From: Nodosilinea sp. WJT8-NPBG4
Lineage (GTDB): Bacteria > Cyanobacteriota > Cyanobacteriia > Phormidesmidales > Phormidesmidaceae
Direction: 5' to 3'
DNA: 51,215 bases
Assembly: GCA_019359285.1 (NCBI GenBank)
Contig: JAHHHQ010000077.1
Coordinates: forward strand, 1-51,215
Positions 35,294-44,044 of the stretch are shown piece by piece. Position numbers and translations under genes: made by a program. The notes under the pieces are model-generated. The model saw only the letters and a program-made list of their open reading frames with translations. It was not told the DNA's origin and did not search any database. Each line of letters starts with the position of its first letter. Within the stretch, counting starts at the first letter, position 1.

Positions 35294-36631
35294 ATGTCAA
35301 TTCCCTCCCTTCCCCGGCTACTGTCCCTGGTGCAGCCTTCCATCCTAGCCTTTGCTTCCCTTGCGTTTGCCGCTGTGGCCGCTGAGGCAACTTTAGCCGC
35401 TACGCCACTAACTGAGTTTGAAGACAGCCCTAAGGTTGTGATCGATGAAGCCTGGCAAATTATCAATCGCGAGTACGTAGACGACAGCTTCAACCAGGTC
35501 GATTGGCAGGCCCTGCGCCAAGATCTGCTCGGGCGAGAATACACCTCTCAAGAGGCGGCCTATGGGGCCTTGCGGGCCGCTCTCCAGCAGCTCAATGACC
35601 CCTACACTCGGTTCCTCTCGCCGACAGAATACGCTGACCTCACTGAGCAGACCTCTGGCGAGGCCTCGGGGATTGGCGTGCGGCTAGAGCGCAATAGCCA
35701 GACCGGGGCGGTAGCGGTGACAAGTGTAGCTCCAGGTTCGCCAGCGGAGGTGTCTGGGATTGTGGCGGGCGATCGCATTCTGCTGGTTGATGGCCAAAGC
35801 ACCGAGCGGCTCACCGCCGAGGGCGTGCTGCAACAGCTGCGAGGCAACGAGGGCTCACAGGTAACCCTCACCGTTTCTAGCGACGGCGGCGCTCCCCGCA
35901 CCGTAATCATGACCCGCGCTCGGATGGATCTGCCCACCGTTGAATACTCCCAAAAAACGGTCGGTGGTCGCCCCATTGGCTACATTCGGCTGATTGAGTT
36001 CAACGCCAACGCCGCTACGCAGATGGCCGACGCGATTGGCAGCCTGACCGAGGCTGGGGTCGAAGGGTTTGTGCTCGACCTGCGCGGTAACCCCGGCGGG
36101 TTGCTGATGGCTAGCGTTGACATCAGCCGCATGTGGCTGCAGCACGGTCAAATTGTGCGCACCCTCGATCGCCTGGGCAATGACGAAGCAATTTCGGCCA
36201 ATCGCACTGCCCTCACCGACCTACCGCTGACCGTACTGGTCGATAGCCGCTCGGCTAGCTCTAGCGAAATTTTGACTGGTGCCCTGCGCGACAACGACCG
36301 CGCCACGGTGGTGGGCAACACCACCTACGGCAAAGCCCTGGTGCAGTCGCTCCACGGGCTCACCGATGGCTCTGGCCTGACTGTGACCGTGGCTCACTAC
36401 TACACTCCCGATGGCATCGACATCAGCAGCCGGGGCATTACCCCCGATGTTGAGGTGGGCTTGAGCGATCGCCAGCGCCGCGAGCTATTTAGCAACCCCG
36501 CCCTGCTCGGCACCGATGCCGATGCCCAGTACCTCCGCGCTGCCGAGGTGTTGGAGCAAACCATTCTTGCTAGCCAAACGCGACCTACCACTGGAGCTAG
36601 TCGTTTGGGTCTCATCAACCCGGCTGAGTAA
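35294..36631 (+). CDS. Carboxyl-terminal processing protease (S41 family)
   Basis: Ctp proteases act in the lumen or periplasm on C-terminal tails; CtpA matures the D1 protein of photosystem II. The 445-residue product has a signal peptide (residues 1-34), the sequence KVVIDEAWQIINREYVDDSFNQVDW, a PDZ domain (about 115-190), and the S41 catalytic region with serine in VDSRSASSSEILTGALRDN (about 323) and lysine in TYGKALVQSLHG (about 346). The N-terminal wording is closer to my memory of CtpB than CtpA, so I give no symbol. A clear terminator follows at 36654. Confidence 0.92.
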   Translation: MSIPSLPRLLSLVQPSILAFASLAFAAVAAEATLAATPLTEFEDSPKVVIDEAWQIINREYVDDSFNQVDWQALRQDLLGREYTSQEAAYGALRAALQQLNDPYTRFLSPTEYADLTEQTSGEASGIGVRLERNSQTGAVAVTSVAPGSPAEVSGIVAGDRILLVDGQSTERLTAEGVLQQLRGNEGSQVTLTVSSDGGAPRTVIMTRARMDLPTVEYSQKTVGGRPIGYIRLIEFNANAATQMADAIGSLTEAGVEGFVLDLRGNPGGLLMASVDISRMWLQHGQIVRTLDRLGNDEAISANRTALTDLPLTVLVDSRSASSSEILTGALRDNDRATVVGNTTYGKALVQSLHGLTDGSGLTVTVAHYYTPDGIDISSRGITPDVEVGLSDRQRRELFSNPALLGTDADAQYLRAAEVLEQTILASQTRPTTGASRLGLINPAE

Positions 36632-36653
36632 CGGCCAAGCCAACTGTTTAGGG

Positions 36654-36693
36654 CGGGAGGGCGCAAATCTTGCACCCTCCCGTTCTTGTTTTG
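36654..36693 (+). terminator. Rho-independent terminator after the Ctp protease
   Basis: CGGGAGGGCGCAA pairs with TTGCACCCTCCCG (one mismatch) around a three-base loop, followed by TTCTTGTTTT. It ends the protease unit and also lies before the stop of the convergent DUF362 gene, so it may act on both. Confidence 0.8.
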
Positions 36694-36705
36694 GAGCCGT
36701 CCGGC

Positions 36706-37671
36706 TTAGAGACGCCCGGCGTAGGCGGTCACCGGCTCTTTGATAAAGCGAACGTAGAGGTGCTTGAAGGTGGACTTCACCACCCGAGGCAGGCCAAAGT
36801 CGATGGGCATGAGTTCGGTGGGCAACTGCCAGTCAGCCACCCGCAGGTCATCAGGAGTGAGCAGCGGGAAAGCCAACTCCTCCCAATCAGGACAGACTCC
36901 TAGGCGCATCGACTGAGCCACGGTGGGCACCGCCAGCGGATCGACCTCCAGCACGGCGACCATGGCGCGATCGAGGGCAAACACGTTAGCAGATGCCCCT
37001 AGCACGCCTAAATCTTTGGGCTCCCCGCCGCTGGGGCCATTGCCCTCGTGGCCTACGATGCCATCCACAATGGTCAGCTCAGGATCGATCAGCCGCGCCG
37101 TCTCTACCAGCATGGTGCCAAAGCGCTGCACGTCTTTGCCCGCCTCCATGTGCCACCAGGCTTTCATTTTGCCGGGCACGCAGCCAAACAGGTTTTTGAC
37201 CCCCAGTGTGAGGGTAAGCTGCACGTGGGACTTGACCTTGGGCAGGTTGATCACCACGTCGGCCTCCATCACTTCTTTGGAGAGGCGCAGATGGTCAAAC
37301 TCAGGGTTGTCGGTGGGGTAGCGATCGCCGTGCAGCTCTACGATCGGCAGCCCGAGTTCCTGGGCCAGGGGCAGCAGACCGTTGGCCTTGGCCACCCCCC
37401 GGGCGCTGCCAAAGGCGGGGCTGTCGCCCAAAAAAGGCTGGCCGCCGGCGGCCACAACCTGCTGAGCCACGGCATAGATCAGCTCAGGTCGGGTAGTACA
37501 TTCTTTGGTGGGCCGAGCGCTGGTCAGCAGGTTGGGTTTTAGCAGCACGCGATCGCCCGGTTTGACAAAGGCCGCCATGCCACCGAGGGGCGCGAGCAGC
37601 TGAGTGAGCGATCGCTCCAGGTCCTCCCTCTGGTAAGACTGGGCGCGCATCAAACTGACTGGCACCACCAT
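36706..37671 (-). CDS. DUF362 domain protein
   Basis: The 321-residue protein fits DUF362. The marks are RVLLKPNLLTSARPTKECTTRPELIYAVAQ, FLGDSPAFGSARGVAKANGLL, VINLPKVKSHVQLTLTLGVKNLFGCVPGKMKAWWHMEAG, and IVDGIVGHEGNGPSGGEPKDLGVLGAS. Many DUF362 proteins carry a C-terminal ferredoxin domain; this one has none, so it is the short form. The role is unknown, possibly redox or cofactor-related. Divergent from the DUF554 gene. Confidence 0.87.
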   Translation of the reverse strand: MVVPVSLMRAQSYQREDLERSLTQLLAPLGGMAAFVKPGDRVLLKPNLLTSARPTKECTTRPELIYAVAQQVVAAGGQPFLGDSPAFGSARGVAKANGLLPLAQELGLPIVELHGDRYPTDNPEFDHLRLSKEVMEADVVINLPKVKSHVQLTLTLGVKNLFGCVPGKMKAWWHMEAGKDVQRFGTMLVETARLIDPELTIVDGIVGHEGNGPSGGEPKDLGVLGASANVFALDRAMVAVLEVDPLAVPTVAQSMRLGVCPDWEELAFPLLTPDDLRVADWQLPTELMPIDFGLPRVVKSTFKHLYVRFIKEPVTAYAGRL

Positions 37672-37769
37672 GGCACTCTCCCGGAATAAATGGTCTGATT
37701 GGAGAATAACGCGGAACCGAAGCGCCGCGCATCTACTGTCTGCCCAACCACCCCCGTGAGGACTTTACT

Positions 37770-38507
37770 ATGCTCAGCCTGTGGGCCAAAACCAGCGGCA
37801 CCTGGATTAACGTCGCCACCATTCTGCTGGGCACAACGTTGGGACTCATGCTGCGCAGCCGCTTGCCTAGATCGATGCAGCAGATTATCACCCAGGCGGT
37901 GGGGCTGATGACCCTGGTCATGGGGGTCTCCATGGCCAGTAACCTGTCTGATATCGACGCTGGCCCCATCGACGGCATCATTCTGGCGCTGCTGGTGATG
38001 GCGGGGGGGGGGATGCTGGGCGAATGGTGGCAGATTGAGAAACGCCTCTCGGTATTGGGCGACTGGCTTAAGGCAAGGGTGCGGGGCGGAGGCCGCTTTA
38101 CTGAAGGGTTTGTGGCGGCCAGCCTGTTGTTTTGCATTGGCCCCATGGCTATTGTCGGCAGCCTCAACAATGGCCTGTCGGGCGACAATGCTCTGCTCAC
38201 GCTGAAGTCCACGATGGATGGACTGGCGGCGATCGCTCTCACCGGCACCTACGGCGTTGGCGTGGGCTTTTCGGCCCTCAGCGTGCTGGGGTTGCAGGGG
38301 GCTCTGTCGCTGTTGTCCAGCTTGTTGGGGACTATTCTGGCTGACCCGACCACGAGTCCTCAAGTTTTGCTGATCACCGGCACCGGCGGGCTGATGATTT
38401 TGGGCATTGGTCTGAATCTGCTCGAAATTGGCCAGGTGCGGGTGGCCTCGTTTTTGCCAGCGCTGCTGCTGTGCCCGGTGGCGATCGCCCTGGCCCAGCG
38501 TCTATAG
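37770..38507 (+). CDS. DUF554 membrane protein
   Basis: The 245-residue protein has about six to seven membrane helices and fits DUF554: GTWINVATILLGTTLGLMLRSRLP at the start, GLMTLVMGVSMASNL, GGMLGEWWQIEKRL, FVAASLLFCIGPMAIVGSLNNGLSGDNALLTLKSTMDGLAAIALTGTYGVGVGFSALSVL. Function is not established; transport is presumed. The spacing to the tRNA-Leu gene is short and a hairpin lies between them. Confidence 0.9.
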   Translation: MLSLWAKTSGTWINVATILLGTTLGLMLRSRLPRSMQQIITQAVGLMTLVMGVSMASNLSDIDAGPIDGIILALLVMAGGGMLGEWWQIEKRLSVLGDWLKARVRGGGRFTEGFVAASLLFCIGPMAIVGSLNNGLSGDNALLTLKSTMDGLAAIALTGTYGVGVGFSALSVLGLQGALSLLSSLLGTILADPTTSPQVLLITGTGGLMILGIGLNLLEIGQVRVASFLPALLLCPVAIALAQRL

Positions 38508-38532
38508 CAGCCATTCAATAAATCGGCTTCAA

Positions 38533-38572
38533 CAACAATGCCGGGCTGTATTGCTACAACCCGGCATTGTTG
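38533..38572 (+). terminator. Long perfect hairpin after the DUF554 gene
   Basis: CAACAATGCCGGG (38533-38545) and CCCGGCATTGTTG (38560-38572) form a perfect thirteen-base stem with a fourteen-base loop. No T-run follows on either strand, so this may be a stabilising hairpin rather than a classical terminator. It lies between the DUF554 stop and the convergent tRNA-Leu 3' end. Confidence 0.55.
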
Positions 38573-38593
38573 AATCAACCCATAGGAGTTTGA

Positions 38594-38675
38594 TGCGGAT
38601 GGCGAGACTCGAACTCGCACAGCATAAGCCACACGCCCCTCAAGCGTGCGTGTCTACCAATTCCACCACATCCGC
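38594..38675 (-). tRNA. tRNA-Leu (GAG)
   Basis: On the minus strand 82 bases fold as a class II tRNA. GCGGATG pairs with CATCCGC, with discriminator A. The D-arm is GTGGAATTGGTAGAC, the anticodon stem CACGC/GCGTG holds TTGAGGG (anticodon GAG), and a long variable arm (GTGGCTTATGCTGT region) is followed by the T-arm GCGAG-TTCGAGT-CTCGC. CCA is not encoded. It decodes CUC and CUU leucine codons. Confidence 0.95.
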
Positions 38676-38938
38676 TGGTGATGTTCTGAACTGTACTAAT
38701 TAGGCAACTCTGAGGGAATGTCACCCAAGCACCGGCTCAGATATATAAGAGTAAACCATAATGGTCCCCTTGTTAGAGCACATTTCCAGCAATATTTGTT
38801 GCACTGGCTGCGTGATAGAATCAGCGACCGTCGTCATCGTATGATGCTGAGGATGGTCGGTTGCGGCAGTGGGCTGGGGTTGCTTAGCTGGGCTGCTACC
38901 CCACAACTCAATGGTCTGTTGCTATTTGCCCTACGTAC

Positions 38939-40288
38939 ATGCGCTTTTCCAAGATTCTGATTGCTAACCGAGGAGAAATCGCGCTGCGCATCCTCCGCAC
39001 CTGCGAAGAAATGGGCATAGCCACCGTTGCGGTTCACTCCACCGTCGATCGCCATGCCCTCCACGTGCAGCTGGCCGATGAAGCGGTGTGTATTGGCGAG
39101 GCCCCTAGCCAAAAAAGCTACCTCAACATTCCCAACATTATTGCCGCCGCGCTCACTCGCAACGCCAGCGCCATTCACCCCGGCTATGGCTTTCTAGCCG
39201 AAAATGCTCGCTTTGCCGAAATCTGCGCCGACCACCAGATTGTCTTTGTTGGCCCCTCCCCCGACTCCATTCGCAGAATGGGCGATAAATCGACGGCGAA
39301 AGACACTATGCAAAAGGTAGGGGTGCCTACGGTGCCTGGCAGCGGTGGCCTGCTTACCGATGAAGCCGAGGCCTATGCTGTGGCCAGCGAAATTGGTTAC
39401 CCAGTGATGATCAAAGCCACCGCTGGGGGCGGCGGGCGCGGCATGCGTCTGGTTAATAACGAATCTGAGCTGGTCAAGGCCTTTATGGCCGCCCAGGGTG
39501 AGGCCCAGGCCGCCTTTGGCAACTCTGGCGTGTACATGGAAAAGTTTATCGATCGCCCTCGGCACATTGAGTTTCAGATTTTGGCTGATAGCTACGGCAA
39601 CGTGGTGCACCTGGGCGAGCGCGACTGCTCGATTCAGCGGCGGCACCAAAAGCTGCTTGAAGAAGCCCCTAGCCCTCGCCTCACGGCAGATCAGCGCGAA
39701 AAAATGGGGACAGCGGCGGTACTGGCGGCTCAGTCGATTAACTACGTCGGAGCAGGCACCGTCGAGTTCCTAGTCGATAGCCAGGGCAACTTCTACTTCA
39801 TGGAAATGAATACCCGCATTCAGGTTGAGCATCCCGTCACCGAGATGATCACCGGCATTGACCTGATTGCCGCCCAGCTCACCATTGCCCAGGGCGAAAA
39901 GCTGCCCTTTACCCAGTCAGAGATTCAGATTCGCGGCCATGCGATCGAGTGCCGCATCAATGCCGAAGACCCCGACCACAACTTTCGCCCCAACCCCGGT
40001 CGCATTAGCGGCTACCTCGCTCCCGGCGGCATGGGCGTGCGGATGGATTCCCACGTGTATACCGATTACGAAATTCCGCCCTACTACGATTCGCTGGTGG
40101 GCAAGCTAATTGTCTGGGGGCCAGACCGCCCCACCGCCATTCGCCGCATGCGCCGCGCCCTTCGAGAGTGCGCCATCACTGGCTTGCCCACCACCATCGG
40201 CTTCCACCAAAAAGTGCTGGAGAACGCCAACTTTCTCAGCGGTGATGTCTATACCAACTTTGTCGCCGAAATGATGGCAATCAAGTAG
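38939..40288 (+). CDS. accC: Biotin carboxylase subunit of acetyl-CoA carboxylase
   Basis: AccC carboxylates biotin on AccB with ATP and bicarbonate, the first step of fatty acid synthesis. The 449-residue protein begins MRFSKILIANRGEIALRILRTCEEMGI, then has IHPGYGFLAENARFAEIC, the ATP-grasp loop KATAGGGGRGMRLV, RDCSIQRRHQKLLEEAPSP, and FYFMEMNTRIQVEHPVTEMITGIDLI. Length and motifs are complete. It is monocistronic; accB and the carboxyltransferase genes are not in this window, as is usual for cyanobacteria where they are scattered. Confidence 0.97.
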   Translation: MRFSKILIANRGEIALRILRTCEEMGIATVAVHSTVDRHALHVQLADEAVCIGEAPSQKSYLNIPNIIAAALTRNASAIHPGYGFLAENARFAEICADHQIVFVGPSPDSIRRMGDKSTAKDTMQKVGVPTVPGSGGLLTDEAEAYAVASEIGYPVMIKATAGGGGRGMRLVNNESELVKAFMAAQGEAQAAFGNSGVYMEKFIDRPRHIEFQILADSYGNVVHLGERDCSIQRRHQKLLEEAPSPRLTADQREKMGTAAVLAAQSINYVGAGTVEFLVDSQGNFYFMEMNTRIQVEHPVTEMITGIDLIAAQLTIAQGEKLPFTQSEIQIRGHAIECRINAEDPDHNFRPNPGRISGYLAPGGMGVRMDSHVYTDYEIPPYYDSLVGKLIVWGPDRPTAIRRMRRALRECAITGLPTTIGFHQKVLENANFLSGDVYTNFVAEMMAIK

Positions 40289-40473
40289 CTTAAGCTGGGA
40301 CAACTTTGGCCTAGACTATTCATGACCTTAAGCCAACCATGACGGGCCAGAGGCCCATCTCACAAGAGAGTGGTCTTGTTCTTGGGGCTATAAAGTAAGT
40401 CTTGTGGGATAGCCGTCCCGGCTGTCTACTCTCGGCCAAGACGCACCGCTTGTCACATTAAGCGAGAGAACCT

Positions 40474-40758
40474 CTAACCGAGCATTCTTAATAAGCCCTG
40501 CTGCCCCACCAAAATCTCTCGCAGCAGGGTAACGATACCCACCCAAATGACCGGGGCAATATCGACGCCACCAATGGGTTGGACCAGCTTGCGCATGGGC
40601 ACCAGCAAAGGCTCCGTGGGCCAAGCGATGAGCGAAAAGGGCAGCTTAGACAGGTCGGCCTGGGGATACCAGGTCAGCACAATGCGAAAGATAAACAGCA
40701 GGGTCATGAGGCCCAATAGCAGGCTCACACCTATATTCAGCACCTGGGTGGTGGCCAT
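40474..40758 (-). CDS. YggT family membrane protein
   Basis: The 94-residue protein has two membrane helices and fits the YggT family (also Ycf19/CCB3 type in plastids): LLLGLMTLLFIFRIVLTWYPQADLSKLPFSLIAWPTEPLLVPMRKLVQPIGGVDIAPVIWVGIVTLLREILVG. The conserved RIxLTWYPQ and the PTEPLLxPxRKLxxPxGGVDxxP patterns are both present. Roles proposed include cofactor attachment in cytochrome b6f assembly and organisation of nucleoids or division. It is divergent from psbX. Confidence 0.93.
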   Translation of the reverse strand: MATTQVLNIGVSLLLGLMTLLFIFRIVLTWYPQADLSKLPFSLIAWPTEPLLVPMRKLVQPIGGVDIAPVIWVGIVTLLREILVGQQGLLRMLG

Positions 40759-40922
40759 GGGTTAACCCTCCAAAATACGCCGTTGTTGTAGATGTCATTC
40801 TAAAGCCTTCTTCGACTGATTCTCTAGGCCCTGGCGGCTTTGGCTGAGGTGTGGGAGTTGCCGTCGTTGATGAGGCGATCGCGTTTGTCGGCCAGAGCGC
40901 TGATGAGGCGAGCGTGGTTGAG

Positions 40923-40952
40923 CAATAATGATCAATAATGGTCAATAACAAT
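40923..40952 (+). repeat. Three tandem ten-base repeats upstream of psbX
   Basis: CAATAATGAT, CAATAATGGT and CAATAACAAT follow each other exactly, one helical turn per unit, 33 bases before the psbX start. The sequence would repeat on one face of the DNA, so it may be a regulator array for psbX. Nothing else in this gap explains it. Confidence 0.5.
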
Positions 40953-40984
40953 TCGGTTTCAATCGTTAATCAGGATCAAAAGAT

Positions 40985-41104
40985 ATGACATCGTCTTTAG
41001 CCAACTTCTTGCTGAGCCTGCTGGCTGGTGCCGTGATTATCGTCGTCCCCGCCACGATTTTTCTCGTGTTTGTGAGCCAGCGCGACAAGATTCAGCGCCA
41101 GTAG
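40985..41104 (+). CDS. psbX: Photosystem II protein PsbX
   Basis: A 39-residue open frame reads MTSSLANFLLSLLAGAVIIV then VPATIFLVFVSQRDKIQRQ. This is the PsbX pattern (SLANFL, LLAG, VVPAT, SQxDK), a one-helix subunit of photosystem II near cytochrome b559 involved in plastoquinone exchange. Length and membrane helix match the family. It was easy to miss because of size. A terminator follows at 41163, so it is probably its own unit; ycf66 begins 152 bases downstream, a linkage common in cyanobacteria as I recall. Confidence 0.92.
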   Translation: MTSSLANFLLSLLAGAVIIVVPATIFLVFVSQRDKIQRQ

Positions 41105-41162
41105 TCTCATAGGGCTGTGCCCGCTGGCATAGGTCAGAGGGCACAACCTGATAGTCTTGCAG

Positions 41163-41193
41163 TCGGGGACCCTGCGGGTGTTCCCGATTTTTT
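41163..41193 (+). terminator. Rho-independent terminator after psbX
   Basis: TCGGGGACCC, a short loop TGC, then GGGTGTTCCCGA and six T. The stem has a small internal mismatch. The position 58 bases after the psbX stop fits a terminator for that gene. Confidence 0.75.
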
Positions 41194-41256
41194 CGTTAAG
41201 TCGGCTAGAATTAACGTGTTCGGTTGGCAGAGGCGATCGCCTAAGAGGAATTTGCC

Positions 41257-42030
41257 GTGAATTTTGGTACCCCCGTCCCCCTGCTGCTGGGCATCTTTAT
41301 GGTGATTTGCGGCGTGGCGCTATTTTTCTTAGAGCGTCTCAAGCCCGGCTATGAACGTGACTCGGACAAGGTCTACGCGATTTTGTTTCTGCTGGCAGGG
41401 GTGTTTCTGCTCGGCAACCTGGGCATGGACGTCATCTCCTCCTTTCAGCAAATGCTGTTGGTAGGCATGGTGGTGTCGCTGATGATTCAGAACATCAATT
41501 CCAGAACGCCGCTTGCTAAAGCGGGCTTTCAGGGCGATGGCGGTGATTTTGGCGGCGGCGGTGGCTATCGCCCAACCCGAGGCAGTCGTCCGCCGGCTTA
41601 TGCTCCTGACAACCGTGCAAACCTCCGGGCCGAGCTAGATCGCCGCGACTACGGCCCCGCTGACCCCTACAATCGTCCTCGGCCCATGCTTGAGGGGCGC
41701 GGTGAGCCACCTGTCCGCCCTCCCTACACCCCCGATGTGTACGGCGATGGTCGCCCCATGCGTCGCGAAGATATTCCTACGGATCGGCCTGGCGATCGCC
41801 CTGTAGACGATCGGATGAATCGCCCTGTGGACGGCCGCTTCATGGGCGATCGCCCCATGGATGGTCCCGATGGTCAGCCCTATTACGACAATAATCCTCG
41901 CCCTACCGACGATCGGGTGCGTCGCCGCCGCCCTCCCAAGAACCGCGGCGAATACAACGATCGCTACCGCATTGATCCCGGCCCGCAGCCACCTCGGCCC
42001 GACTACCGCCCCGATCGCGACCCGCTCTAG
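41257..42030 (+). CDS. ycf66: Ycf66 family protein
   Basis: The 257-residue protein has an N-terminal Ycf66 domain with three membrane segments (residues about 5-90): NFGTPVPLLLGIFMVICGVALFFLERLKPGYERDSDKVYAILFLLAGVFLLGN and LLVGMVVSLMIQNINSRTPL. The remaining 160 residues are disordered and rich in Arg, Pro, Asp and Gly, with repeated DRPxD and RPM motifs. Ycf66 is conserved in cyanobacteria and some plastids, function unknown. The GTG start has AGAGGAA upstream. Confidence 0.88.
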   Translation: MNFGTPVPLLLGIFMVICGVALFFLERLKPGYERDSDKVYAILFLLAGVFLLGNLGMDVISSFQQMLLVGMVVSLMIQNINSRTPLAKAGFQGDGGDFGGGGGYRPTRGSRPPAYAPDNRANLRAELDRRDYGPADPYNRPRPMLEGRGEPPVRPPYTPDVYGDGRPMRREDIPTDRPGDRPVDDRMNRPVDGRFMGDRPMDGPDGQPYYDNNPRPTDDRVRRRRPPKNRGEYNDRYRIDPGPQPPRPDYRPDRDPL

Positions 42031-42077
42031 ACGCGGTGAAAGCCTTCAACTTCGGCTAATGTTTTGGCCCCGCTCTG

Positions 42078-42395
42078 GTGACTGCTTTGTCGTCTTTGCC
42101 CGTTGATTTCGATACCGCCACCATTGCTGGCACTGCTCTGTGGGCGATCGCACTGTACTGGGGCTTTTCGCCCTTAGCCGACCGAGTAATTTCAACTTTT
42201 GAGGGCTGGCTAGGCACGGACTCGCCTGCGGCGTCGCTATTGAGCGTCTTGCCCTTTTTGGCGGTGGGTGGTTTAGCGCACTACGGTCTCACGCTGTCGC
42301 TGGGCGGCAGCTGGGCAGTCAGTTTGGGGGTACTTTCTGCGATCGGCTGCGGCGTGTACGAGCTAGGCCGACGAGACGGTCAGGCGCCTGAATAG
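42078..42395 (+). CDS. Small membrane protein of unknown function
   Basis: The 105-residue protein has three likely membrane segments (TIAGTALWAIALYWGFSP, LLSVLPFLAVGGLAHYG, GSWAVSLGVLSAIGCGVYEL). I do not recognise the family. It starts with GTG at 42078, 47 bases after ycf66 on the same strand, so co-transcription is likely. Base use matches neighbours. Its link to Ycf66 is positional only. Confidence 0.6.
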   Translation: MTALSSLPVDFDTATIAGTALWAIALYWGFSPLADRVISTFEGWLGTDSPAASLLSVLPFLAVGGLAHYGLTLSLGGSWAVSLGVLSAIGCGVYELGRRDGQAPE

Positions 42396-42638
42396 AGCTT
42401 ACCGTTGACCCACTTCGCATGAGTTGTGTGGATCTAGCTACTTGGCCATGGGCCAAGGTTTTTTGCATATTCTTCAAAAATTTATGTTGGCAAAGTCTCG
42501 TGCGATCGCGTCTTCATAGAGCTGAGCAGACGGAACTAAAATTGACCACCGAGGGGCACCCAAGTAAGCGATGCAGGGTATTCTACCGACAAGACACATC
42601 GCCCTAAAGAGTTTTTAAAGCGAACGATTACTAAATTT

Positions 42639-42941
42639 ATGAGTAACTCTGACTCTGCCCCCGAAACGAACAACTTGAAGTCACTGCTGCTTAAAGGGTT
42701 GGTTGGTACCGTCGCTTTGGTTGGCACTACTGCTATTCCAATCGTGGTGCAGCGTTCTTTGCAAGCCCCACCTGCATCTCCACCTAGCTCGGCTGAAACG
42801 GTGCCGGTTTTTCCAACCCAACTCTCTCCACTGCCCGATTCGCCTCAGGTAAACTCTGCTATAACCCTGCCAGTCATTGATGGAGATGGAAAAGAGGATT
42901 CGTCTGAGGGGAAAGGCAAGAAGAAGGGCGGGGACGACTAG
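42639..42941 (+). CDS. Small single-helix membrane protein, unknown
   Basis: The 100-residue protein has one hydrophobic segment (SLLLKGLVGTVALVGTTAIPIVVQ), a Pro/Ser-rich middle, and a strongly charged tail (DGDGKEDSSEGKGKKKGGDD). I do not recognise it. It may be a membrane-anchored protein with an extracytoplasmic tail, or a non-cleaved signal. The upstream 240 bases hold no gene. The frame is clean but short, so coding is likely and not certain. Confidence 0.5.
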   Translation: MSNSDSAPETNNLKSLLLKGLVGTVALVGTTAIPIVVQRSLQAPPASPPSSAETVPVFPTQLSPLPDSPQVNSAITLPVIDGDGKEDSSEGKGKKKGGDD

Positions 42942-43090
42942 AAACCCAGCGCTTGCCGGTTAGGGGAAGACTTTTAGGAGAAAACTGTTGGTTGTAGGCT
43001 ATCTCCCGCCTGGATTGGGCAGTTTGAGGCTTACCTGTTTTTTCTATTACCATCGCTGAGCCCAATCAGGAGCCTCCATCGGCTCGGGCT

Positions 43091-43870
43091 CTAATGCAGA
43101 TAGGTCAGCCTCAAAAGTGACTTTAAACGAACGCATCTGTAACTCGCGATTTGCAGTTTGCCACTGCGAGTAGCGACCAGCAGTTGCCCTTGGGCAGCCC
43201 AGTCAGCCCACTGCACATCATTTAGAATCTCGATGTCTTGCTCAGATTCAAGGGCATAGACTACTCGCAGGCCGTCTACCGCTTGGTCAACCCCAAACTC
43301 GCCGCCAGCCCGGCCTAGGCTTTCTAGCCGCAGCGAGTAGGGGCCTCCCGGCTGCGGTTTTTGCAAGCGAGCATTGCGGTTTTCATCCCAGGGGCCACCG
43401 ACACTACGAGGTGGTGAATCGCGGGCTTCTAGCCAGCCCCTCCGCCGTTCGTTAGCGAACTGCTCAACCGAGATGAACGTGAGCCCATAGAGAATGGGGA
43501 GGGTGGCAGCTTTTGAGTCTGCATGGCTGTCACCCGTCGTGAAGTAGTAACCCCGAGTCCAGGTGCCGCAGGTGGCGAAGGCATGGAGGGCCGTTAGCCA
43601 GGGCAGCTTGGATACGGCGACGTAGGCTTCTCCATATTCCCAGCGAGCTTTGGGGTTGTGGGCAAAGTAGCACAGCCAGCGCCCATCAGGGGAAATGTCT
43701 GAGCGCCGAGGGAAAATGCGTCCCCGTAACCAGCCTCCCGGCTCGTAGCAGTTCTGAGCTAAATCCCAGCGACCGACGTGAGCCCACTGACTAGGCCCAC
43801 GCCGAAATACCGCTACCACTGGAGCGGCGGTAGCGGGGAGGCAGTAAATGCGAGGTGGAGACGATGGCAT
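43091..43870 (-). CDS. Hypothetical protein with beta-propeller-like features, 259 aa
   Basis: I do not recognise this by family. It has SDISPDGRWLCYFAHNPKARWEYGEAYVAVSKLPWLTALHAF, like the SPDGRWL blades of TolB/WD40-type propellers, several tryptophans, and a LLVATRSGKLQIASYR strand near the C-terminus. There is no signal peptide. It stands alone on the minus strand and is divergent from the kinase-thioredoxin gene. A soluble protein of unknown role is all I can support. Confidence 0.65.
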   Translation of the reverse strand: MPSSPPRIYCLPATAAPVVAVFRRGPSQWAHVGRWDLAQNCYEPGGWLRGRIFPRRSDISPDGRWLCYFAHNPKARWEYGEAYVAVSKLPWLTALHAFATCGTWTRGYYFTTGDSHADSKAATLPILYGLTFISVEQFANERRRGWLEARDSPPRSVGGPWDENRNARLQKPQPGGPYSLRLESLGRAGGEFGVDQAVDGLRVVYALESEQDIEILNDVQWADWAAQGQLLVATRSGKLQIASYRCVRLKSLLRLTYLH

Positions 43871-44044
43871 GGAGATCGGGTAAACGAGATCAAGGGTGTA
43901 CTCATCACCGTTACTCGAAGCCTAACTTAGCCCAATGGTCATTCTTCGTCTGCCGTTAAATGAGTTTAAAGAACTCAGGTTTTAGCCCTTTGACCTAGAT
44001 GATGAATGTAGGGACGAACAGCGGGAGAAGGATATTGCCATTCT

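Noticed and set aside
37650..38363. 237-codon minus-strand frame over the DUF554 gene
   Set aside because: The composition (Gln/His/Arg-rich) is that of a shadow frame opposite a membrane protein gene.
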